Assembly (NCBI GenBank): GCA_003151215.1 | Contig: PLXB01000389.1 | Coordinates: 1-6,226 of the forward strand | Direction: 5' to 3' | Origin: Ignavibacteriota bacterium | GTDB lineage: Bacteria; Bacteroidota; Kapaibacteriia; Palsa-1295 | DNA length: 6,226 bases | Shown: positions 1-5,418 of the stretch, piece after piece | Position numbering within the stretch: position 1 is the stretch's first letter | Layout of the letters: each line of letters opens with the position of its first letter | The notes under the pieces: generated by a model | What the model was told of the DNA's origin: nothing | The model's database searches: none | What the model saw: only the letters and a program-made list of their open reading frames with translations | Position numbers and translations under genes: made by a program

Positions 1-116
1 TCAAGATTGGAACGGAAATGCTATGAAGTAAGAGATATAAAAATACGCAAATGCTGACAGGCCTGAAGTAAGAATGCGGTTAATTCATTAGAGAGTCGTA
101 CATATTTAACTGCAAT
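1..116. other. Non-coding or unassigned left edge with a small direct repeat
   Basis: No gene can be supported here. Plus-strand frames from the left edge all close within 57 bases, so at most a few C-terminal codons of a plus-strand gene could be present. The stretch carries the 10-mer TGAAGTAAGA twice (24-33 and 64-73), each preceded by AAATGCT (16-22 and 49-55), and a perfect 8-bp palindrome CAGGCCTG at 58-65. It is also the 3' flank of the minus-strand gene ending at 117, but I see no hairpin followed by a T-tract that would make a convincing terminator. Confidence 0.4.
16..73. repeat. Imperfect direct repeat AAATGCT...TGAAGTAAGA, two copies
   Basis: The first copy is AAATGCT, one spacer base, then TGAAGTAAGA (16-33). 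The second is AAATGCT, an 8-base spacer GACAGGCC, then TGAAGTAAGA (49-73). The 10-mer arms match exactly, and the two 10-mers start 40 bases apart. The difference in spacing looks like a short insertion or deletion in one copy. Its function is unknown; it may be a remnant of a longer intergenic repeat extending left of the window. Confidence 0.4.
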
Positions 117-521
117 TCAGATAACAAGCTCTACTCGCTCCTCTAATTCTGTAACAGGCACAGCCCGCGGCGTCCGAATAAAACAGATGCGCGTTTTATC
201 AATCCCTTGCTGACGGATATAGGAAATCCAGCCGCTATCGCGGGCAATGCGGTCAGTATGTTTTACCCGATCATTCGGCACAGCGATCTCCGTCGCCCAG
301 AAGTCATCAGGCTCGAAGGTCAGAAGATATTCCTGCACTAATTTTTCAAGCGGCGTATTCAGAAAAAGAAAATGGAAAAGCGCTGATTCCGATTCTTCGC
401 GAACCTGCGGTGCGAACTGAATCGCATTATCAGAGACATATCCTAAAAAGCTGTCTTTAAGCGAAGCCGGAAGAATGACTTCCTTATCGCTTTTTAACTG
501 GTAAATGTTTTGAATGTCCAT
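117..521 (-). CDS. Hypothetical protein, 134 residues, family not recognised
   Basis: This is a complete reading frame from ATG (519-521) to TGA (117-119) encoding a 134-residue soluble protein. I do not recognise the family. No signal peptide, membrane segment, cysteine cluster or nucleotide-binding motif is visible. The protein is rich in acidic residues and mixes hydrophobic and charged residues as a folded cytosolic protein does. Visible landmarks are FHFLFLN near residue 50, FEPDDFW near residue 70, and an acidic C-terminal ELEERVELVI. It diverges from recG, with only 60 bp between the two starts. No Shine-Dalgarno sequence precedes the ATG. The length, the clean start and stop, and the lack of any competing frame make it a likely real gene. 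Its role cannot be inferred from recG, since divergent neighbours are often unrelated. Confidence 0.75.
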   Translation of the reverse strand: MDIQNIYQLKSDKEVILPASLKDSFLGYVSDNAIQFAPQVREESESALFHFLFLNTPLEKLVQEYLLTFEPDDFWATEIAVPNDRVKHTDRIARDSGWISYIRQQGIDKTRICFIRTPRAVPVTELEERVELVI

Positions 522-544
522 TATTCGAGAAATTGATTGCTCAG

Positions 545-550
545 TATAAT
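545..550 (+). promoter_or_regulatory. Candidate -10 box (TATAAT) for recG
   Basis: A perfect TATAAT lies in the 60-bp divergent region and would give a leader of about 25 bases before the recG TTG codon. No good -35 hexamer is found at 16-18 bp spacing (the best is TTATTC at 521-526), and there is no extended TG. On the other strand the overlapping bases 543-548 read TATACT, a possible -10 for the divergent gene, so the two promoters could overlap. This is motif inspection only. Confidence 0.3.
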
Positions 551-581
551 ACGTTTATATAACTCAATTTGTTGCTAATAC

Positions 582-2846
582 TTGCTCGAAATAAAAAACG
601 AAATCCCCGAAAAAGTCTATCCCTTGCAATATATCAAGGGCATCGGTTCTCGCCGTGCGGAAGCATTGGCGGAGATAGGTATTGAATCGCTTGAAGAACT
701 AATCACATTTTTTCCGAGAAAATATATCGATGCGCGAAAGGTCATCAAACTCAGCGAAGCCAAAAATTATTTATGGCAATCGGTAACGATTCACGGTAAG
801 GTTCTTTCTTCCAGGCATTTTGATTTCCCTAAACCGGGCAGAACAACGATCTCCGTCATTGATGACTCCGGCGGAATTTTGCAATTAGTGTATTTTGCTT
901 ATGCCGATTGGATCTCCAAACAATATAAAGCAGGCGATGAGATCGTTGCCATCGGATATATCAATATTTTCCGAAACGAAGCGCAGATCGTTCATCCGGA
1001 ATTCGTCGAAAAAATTACGGATGAGAATGCCATTCCGGAAGGAAAGATGCTGCCGATCTATCCATACTCACAAGTCTTCAAGGAAGCTCGCATCTCACAG
1101 ACACATATTCGGAAGATGCTTGAACAAGTAATCGAGAGCGATGATTTTAAACGCATCACAGAAGAAGATCTTCCTGAAAATATCCTTAAATTCTATCGCT
1201 TTGAAAATCGAACTCAGGCAATCCATGATATTCATCGTCCTTCATCTCCTGAAGCTCATGAACAAGCGCTAAAAAGACTAAAATATGAAGAGCTTTTCTT
1301 CCTGCAACTACGCTTTGCTATTGAGCGGCAGAAAATGCTTGCTACGGCGAAGCGAGGGATTGTGTATGATATTGCTTCTTTGCAGAATAGTTTAGAGTTA
1401 GAAAAGTCAAAAGTCAAAAATCAAAAGTCAAAAGAAATTCAAACCTCGGGTTCACTTATTGAACAAGTCCTTACAAATCTCTCTTTCACACTCACTAACG
1501 CCCAACTCCGAGTCCTGAAAGAAATCGCCGACGATATGGCGAAATTCGGCGAAAAGAAAATCCCAATGCATAGACTTGTACAAGGTGACGTCGGAAGCGG
1601 AAAGACAATCGTTGCTCTTCTTGCAATGCTTGTTTCAGTCGAGAATGGTTATCAGGCCGCGCTGATGGCACCGACGGAAGTTTTGGCAAAGCAGCATTAT
1701 CTTTCGATCTCTGAAATGTTGAAAGGTTTGCCGATCGAAGTTTCTCTTCTTGTCGGCGGACAAGGGAAAAAACTGCGTAAAGAAATTCTCACTGAACTTG
1801 CCGAAGGCAAAACGCATATTGTTATCGGCACCCATGCGCTCATCGAAGAGAATGTAAAATTTGATAAGCTCGGAATCGTTGTTGCTGATGAGCAGCATAA
1901 GTTCGGCGTTGCACAAAGGCGTGCGCTTATCGATAAACATGCAGGTTCGCCGCCCGATGTACTTATCATGTCGGCAACGCCGATTCCTCGGACACTGGCA
2001 CTAACACTTTATCAGGACCTTGATGTTTCGACAATTGATGAACTTCCAGCCGGACGCAAACAGATTTTGACGCGCATTGTTTTTCCGAATGAGCAGCGAG
2101 GGCTTTTCGCACATATTCGTGAAGTTGTAGTCAAGCGCAAAGAGCAAGTCTATATCGTCTATCCCCAGCTTGAAAAAAGCGAGACGAAGGATGTGAAGAC
2201 GGCAACAAAAGCGTATGAAGTATTTAAGGAAAAGATCTTTCCTGACCTGAAAGTCGGCTTGATTCATGGTAAATTAAAAGGAGCGGAGAAACAGGAAATA
2301 ATGTCGTGTTTCCGCAATCGCGAGATTGATATTCTTGTATCAACAAGCGTGATCGAAGTCGGCATCGATGTGGCTAATGCAACGTTGATGATCATCGGAA
2401 ATGCAGAGCGATTTGGGCTGGCGCAGCTTCATCAACTTCGAGGCAGAGTAGGGCGTGGCGGAAAGGCATCGGAGTGCATTCTCGTGCCATCGGATAAACT
2501 CACTCCCGATCCTCAACAAGCTCTAACAAGCGAAGCTATTGAACAGCGAACTGTTGCGCTTGAACGTCTATATGTTCTGGAACGTACCACGGAGGGCTTT
2601 GAGATCGCCCGCGCCGATCTGAAACTCCGCGGAGCAGGTGATTTCCTCGGCACTCAGCAATCCGGAGTCCTGAAATTAAAGATCGCCGATCTCATCGAAG
2701 ATCAAGCAATGCTCGAACAAGCCGCCACCGATGTAAAAGCACTTACTGCAAGCGATCCTCAATTACGAAGCAAAGAAAATCTCGCTACCCGGCAGGAGCT
2801 GCTCAGACTCTATCGTGAGAAGGAAAGTTTTTTGGAGGTGGGATAG
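582..2846 (+). CDS. recG: ATP-dependent DNA helicase RecG
   Basis: RecG remodels stalled replication forks and branch-migrates Holliday junctions in the cytoplasm. The 754-residue protein is full length and somewhat longer than the roughly 690 residues of E. coli RecG. From the N-terminus it shows a helix-hairpin-helix-like segment (residues 14-50, IKGIGSRRAEALAEIGI), the OB-fold wedge domain (about 65-145), a linker, then the superfamily 2 helicase core. Walker A GDVGSGKT is at 335-342, the DEQH box at 436-439, motif III SATPIPRT at 464-471, and the GRVGRG motif VI at 621-626. The RecG signature LRGAGDFLGTQQSG is at 682-695. The start is TTG, because an in-frame TAA sits at 576-578 and no ATG occurs before conserved sequence. 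No Shine-Dalgarno sequence is seen. Residues 274-285 (EKSKVKNQKSKE) are an extra lysine-rich linker coded by a 7-bp tandem repeat. The gene ends one base from the convergent transporter gene. Confidence 0.97.
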   Translation: MLEIKNEIPEKVYPLQYIKGIGSRRAEALAEIGIESLEELITFFPRKYIDARKVIKLSEAKNYLWQSVTIHGKVLSSRHFDFPKPGRTTISVIDDSGGILQLVYFAYADWISKQYKAGDEIVAIGYINIFRNEAQIVHPEFVEKITDENAIPEGKMLPIYPYSQVFKEARISQTHIRKMLEQVIESDDFKRITEEDLPENILKFYRFENRTQAIHDIHRPSSPEAHEQALKRLKYEELFFLQLRFAIERQKMLATAKRGIVYDIASLQNSLELEKSKVKNQKSKEIQTSGSLIEQVLTNLSFTLTNAQLRVLKEIADDMAKFGEKKIPMHRLVQGDVGSGKTIVALLAMLVSVENGYQAALMAPTEVLAKQHYLSISEMLKGLPIEVSLLVGGQGKKLRKEILTELAEGKTHIVIGTHALIEENVKFDKLGIVVADEQHKFGVAQRRALIDKHAGSPPDVLIMSATPIPRTLALTLYQDLDVSTIDELPAGRKQILTRIVFPNEQRGLFAHIREVVVKRKEQVYIVYPQLEKSETKDVKTATKAYEVFKEKIFPDLKVGLIHGKLKGAEKQEIMSCFRNREIDILVSTSVIEVGIDVANATLMIIGNAERFGLAQLHQLRGRVGRGGKASECILVPSDKLTPDPQQALTSEAIEQRTVALERLYVLERTTEGFEIARADLKLRGAGDFLGTQQSGVLKLKIADLIEDQAMLEQAATDVKALTASDPQLRSKENLATRQELLRLYREKESFLEVG
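1402..1434 (+). repeat. Tandem heptamer AAAAGTC, about 4.7 copies, inside recG
   Basis: Units read AAAAGTC (1402-1408), AAAAGTC (1409-1415), AAAAATC (1416-1422, one substitution), AAAAGTC (1423-1429) and a partial AAAAG (1430-1434). The array encodes the low-complexity linker KSKVKNQKSK between the wedge region and the helicase core of RecG. The unit is not a multiple of three, so gain or loss of one unit would shift the reading frame, whereas three units equal seven codons. Here the frame is open. Confidence 0.85.
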
Positions 2847-2847
2847 T

Positions 2848-4056
2848 TCAAGTATACGCCCTCACCCTTCGCATCATCACCAGCCCTGTCAGGAAGAACG
2901 CAGCAAGTGAGATAATGGCTTGGCGCTGACCGAAGGAACTGCTGAGAGCACCGAAGATAAGCGGACCGATGACGGCTGAGGCTTTGCCGCAGAAGCCGTC
3001 GTAGAAGCCGAAGAACTCTGCTGTGTGTTCTTTCGGGGTTAGCAGCGCCATCATGGAACGCGAAGCCGATTGGCTGGAGCCAAGGGCAAGACCTGCAACG
3101 GCAGCAACGATATAAAATGCCATCACGCTTGAAGTGAGATAGGCTCCGATAACAACGGCAAGCCAGATCACGAGCGTGATCATGATCGTTCGTTTCGGAC
3201 CGGTGCGATCAGTGATATAGCCGAAGATGATAGAGCCCACGATTGCAACTGTTTGCACCATTGCGAAAAGAGCGATGATATCCCCGGTGGAAAAATTAAG
3301 CGTATTCTTTGCATAGAGTCCTGAAAATCCGATGACGGTAAGGATGGCGTCGTTATAAAGAAAGAAAGCAACGAGGAATGTTGCAAGTGATTTATATTGC
3401 CTGATATGCTTTGCAGTCCTGATCACTTCACGAAAACTACCTCCGATAATTTTCCAGGAGTATTTCTTTGCCTCATGTTTACTTTCAGGTACGAAGATGA
3501 AAATCGGAATTGCAAAGATCGCGAACATTGCCGCAGTGACTAAGAACGTCTCAGGATATTTTTTTGCAAGCAGAAGGCTCATCGTCGCACCGATCGCTGC
3601 AAGGGAGCCAAGATAGCCGACTGCAAATCCTATGCCTGATACTTTTCCGAATTTTTCGGGCGGAGAGATCTCCGGCAGGAATGCATCATAGAAAACGATT
3701 CCGCCTTCGAAACCTGCATTACCTAAGATAAAAAGAAGCGCGCCAAGAAAGATCATGCCGGGCTGCAGGAAATATGTTGCTGCAGTCGCTAGAACGGAGA
3801 CAAAGGTAAAGACAAAGAGAATTCGCTTTTTTGACCGCGTCATATCGGCCATGGCACCAAGAGCCGGAGCGATCAGCGCTACAAGCAGCATTGAAGAACT
3901 CATAGCAATTCCCCAATACAAATCGCCTCTGCCATCGGTAACGATCACACTGGCATAATAAAGCGGGTAGACAAACGTCACCATGATCATGGCAAATGAA
4001 CTATTCGCGAAATCAAAGAGTGACCAGGCGGCAACGACGGATTTTTTCAGATTCAT
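2848..4056 (-). CDS. UMF1-family major facilitator transporter
   Basis: This is a 402-residue polytopic inner-membrane protein of the major facilitator superfamily, UMF1 (Atg22-like) branch; the substrate is unknown. Diagnostic features are the N-terminal WSLFDFANSSFA (11-22), the cytoplasmic loop GAMADMTRSKK (67-77), a second MFS loop GYITDRTGPKRT (279-290), and the C-terminal block LGSSQSASRSMMALLTP (325-341) followed by EFFGFYDGFCGKASAVIGP (347-365). Hydrophobic stretches fit about 12 membrane helices. I choose the ATG at 4054-4056. The frame stays open to a TTG at 4147-4149, but those 31 extra codons translate the adjacent repeat element, and family members begin just before the WxLYDxANS motif. 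No Shine-Dalgarno sequence is seen. The gene is co-oriented with nusB, 152 bp downstream of it, so it may have its own promoter. Its stop is one base from that of convergent recG. Confidence 0.93.
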   Translation of the reverse strand: MNLKKSVVAAWSLFDFANSSFAMIMVTFVYPLYYASVIVTDGRGDLYWGIAMSSSMLLVALIAPALGAMADMTRSKKRILFVFTFVSVLATAATYFLQPGMIFLGALLFILGNAGFEGGIVFYDAFLPEISPPEKFGKVSGIGFAVGYLGSLAAIGATMSLLLAKKYPETFLVTAAMFAIFAIPIFIFVPESKHEAKKYSWKIIGGSFREVIRTAKHIRQYKSLATFLVAFFLYNDAILTVIGFSGLYAKNTLNFSTGDIIALFAMVQTVAIVGSIIFGYITDRTGPKRTIMITLVIWLAVVIGAYLTSSVMAFYIVAAVAGLALGSSQSASRSMMALLTPKEHTAEFFGFYDGFCGKASAVIGPLIFGALSSSFGQRQAIISLAAFFLTGLVMMRRVRAYT

Positions 4057-4088
4057 ACGGCAAAAATACGGCGAGATTGTACTCAGGA

Positions 4089-4197
4089 TCTTTGTTAGGA
4101 GTCGCGCAGGGGCGACAAAGCAATCCGCTAAAGTTTTTGGGGAAGGCAACGTACAACAATGTATTACTTGGCTGGACTAAAGTCCTCTTCGCCATGA
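4089..4197. repeat. REP/MITE-like intergenic repeat with imperfect inverted ends
   Basis: This element fills most of the gap between nusB and the transporter gene. The left end TCTTTGTTAGGAG (4089-4101) and the complement of the right end, TCATGGCGAAGAG (4197-4185), are imperfect inverted copies. Both resemble the end TCATTGCGAGGAG that I recall from small dispersed repeats in many environmental bacterial genomes (3 and 2 mismatches). Inside the left end, GGCGACAAAGCAATCCGC (4111-4128) also resembles the GACGAAGCAATCC core of those repeats. Further structure comprises hairpin GTCGC/GCGAC (4101-4116), TACA/TGTA (4152-4163) and GGACT/AGTCC (4174-4185). It has no coding capacity of its own. The copy looks degraded. 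The resemblance comes from memory, not a search. Confidence 0.6.
4174..4185. repeat. Palindrome GGACTAAAGTCC inside the intergenic element
   Basis: This is a perfect inverted repeat of 5-bp arms (GGACT and AGTCC) around AA, able to form a small hairpin in RNA from either strand. On the minus strand it lies 24 bases after the nusB stop codon, but no T-tract follows it, so it is not a standard intrinsic terminator. Confidence 0.6.
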
Positions 4198-4208
4198 CAC
4201 AATAACCA

Positions 4209-4769
4209 TTAGCTGCTCTGATCGATAAGCCCTCTGCCTTCTTTGTGAAGTTCGCCTTTGGTTTGCAGATCTTCTTTGACGGCATGGAGGATGCCGTTGA
4301 TGAACTTGCCGCTTTCTTCAGTAGAAAAATCTTTTGCTATTTCGATGAGTTCGTTGATCGTTGCTTTCGGAGGAATTTCGGGAAAATACATAAATTCGAG
4401 TATACCGATCTGAATGAGAATCTTATCGACAAGCGCAATGCGTGAAAAATCCCAGTTGCTTAACCTCTCTGTGATCACCACATTGATCGCATCCCGGTGC
4501 AAATTATGAACGACAAGAAGTTGACGCGCAAATTCCAACGCCTGTTCTTCAAGATAAATATCGGATTTTATAAGTTCAGTATATAATTCATCGGTATCGC
4601 GTTCGTTGATCGCATGGGAGAAAAGAAGCTGGAGTACGCGCTCACGAGCCAAACGTCTCTGCGAAAGTTTTTTATCACGCAACGGATTATTTTCAAATAA
4701 TTCATCGGTATCGATAGAGAGAATCGGTCCCTCGTTGGAGATATGCCGGACATGTTTTTCTTTTGCCAT
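4209..4769 (-). CDS. nusB: Transcription antitermination factor NusB
   Basis: NusB binds the boxA RNA element together with NusE (ribosomal protein S10) and promotes antitermination of rRNA transcription. The 186-residue protein has a NusB domain at about 36-167. It opens with SQRRLARERVLQLLFSHAI (36-54), has the central RLSNWDFSRIALVDKILIQI (102-121), and ends with the family hallmark ATINELIEIAKDF followed by STEESGKFINGILHAV (136-164). An N-terminal extension of about 35 residues precedes the domain, with a short charged tail after it. The start taken is ATG at 4767-4769; a TTG at 4776-4778, three codons upstream, is possible but less likely. The ATG lies 12 bp after the stop of the SurA-like gene, which suggests co-transcription and perhaps translational coupling. 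No clear Shine-Dalgarno sequence is present. Confidence 0.94.
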   Translation of the reverse strand: MAKEKHVRHISNEGPILSIDTDELFENNPLRDKKLSQRRLARERVLQLLFSHAINERDTDELYTELIKSDIYLEEQALEFARQLLVVHNLHRDAINVVITERLSNWDFSRIALVDKILIQIGILEFMYFPEIPPKATINELIEIAKDFSTEESGKFINGILHAVKEDLQTKGELHKEGRGLIDQSS

Positions 4770-4781
4770 GAGATACAATAC

Positions 4782-5405
4782 TTAGTAATAACCGAAATTC
4801 GTGCGTCGGTCATCGATATTTGCTTTCGATATCTTTAGCTTTAACCATAATCCGAGTTGTTTTATCCGCTCTTCTTCGGTTCGAGCCTTCGGTGCTATAG
4901 CTCCAGCGAGCCGATCCTGCTCAAAAAGGACTTGGTAATAGTCAAGTATCTTCGTTCGCTGAAGATCGGGATTCGGATTTTTCAGGTAAGCCTTCAACGC
5001 TTTTTCATCGAATGTGCCGGTTGAATCAGTAAATGTTCGTTTCAATTCTTTTGGAATATTTTTGAAGATCAGGCCTATCGTTTTTTCTGTTGTCAGAATA
5101 AGTTTTCTTTTTTCTAATTCCTGATCAATAATAATATCGGCAACAAGCTTATCCCATGACATATTGACGAAACGGGTAAAAGCCGTATCGCTAACGATCG
5201 TATCCTTGATTTCTTGCTTATGCTCTTTAAGGGTTGCCGCCAATTGCTGCTTAAAATCATAAAGCCGGATCACCGCACCATTGATGACTCCGAGAGTATC
5301 AGTATTTTTATGTTTTTTCTTCGGTTTCTTATCTTGGGCTTGGGAATAAGAAATATGCGATAAGAGCAAAACACAGACGAACAAATACTTAAAGATCACT
5401 TTCAT
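4782..5405 (-). CDS. Secreted SurA N-domain-like protein without PPIase domain
   Basis: The 207-residue protein has a signal peptide: basic start MKVIFK, a hydrophobic core to about residue 18, and probable signal peptidase I cleavage after SQA (residue 23). The mature protein starts with a lysine-rich stretch (26-34). A SurA/PpiD/PrsA-type N-terminal chaperone domain follows. GVINGAVIRLYDFKQQL (39-55) matches the usual opening, WDKLVADIIIDQELEKRKL (84-102) the middle helix, and TGTFDEKALKAYLKNP (129-144) with FEQDRLAGAI (161-170) the closing part. The parvulin isomerase domain that normally follows is absent, and the protein ends with an aromatic FGYY. A role in binding outer-membrane or secreted proteins in the periplasm is inference from the domain. 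ATG at 5403-5405 is chosen over the TTG immediately before it. It lies 13 bp after the ligase gene and 12 bp before nusB. Confidence 0.75.
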   Translation of the reverse strand: MKVIFKYLFVCVLLLSHISYSQAQDKKPKKKHKNTDTLGVINGAVIRLYDFKQQLAATLKEHKQEIKDTIVSDTAFTRFVNMSWDKLVADIIIDQELEKRKLILTTEKTIGLIFKNIPKELKRTFTDSTGTFDEKALKAYLKNPNPDLQRTKILDYYQVLFEQDRLAGAIAPKARTEEERIKQLGLWLKLKISKANIDDRRTNFGYY

Positions 5406-5418
5406 CAATAATTCTACT

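Noticed and set aside
24..116. In-frame continuation of 31 codons after the TGA of the 134-residue gene
   Set aside because: The frame stays open to a TAG at 21-23 and contains a coding-like stretch, but nothing marks stop read-through or a frameshift. It overlaps the direct repeat, so it is more likely chance or repeat sequence.
1635..2267. Several 88-101 codon minus-strand frames
   Set aside because: They lie opposite the conserved helicase core of recG and are shadows of its codon pattern.
4061..4068. A Bacteroidota-type -7 box (TAnnTTTG, minus strand) just upstream of the transporter ATG
   Set aside because: It sits only four bases from the start codon, which would require a leaderless transcript, and no TTTG-like -33 element is found at the right spacing.
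4174..4185. An intrinsic terminator for nusB
   Set aside because: The GGACT/AGTCC hairpin is short and not followed by a T-tract on the minus strand.
4089..4197. A CRISPR repeat, small RNA gene or riboswitch in the nusB-transporter gap
   Set aside because: There is only one copy of each hairpin, no regularly spaced repeats, and no recognisable aptamer core. The dispersed-repeat explanation fits better.
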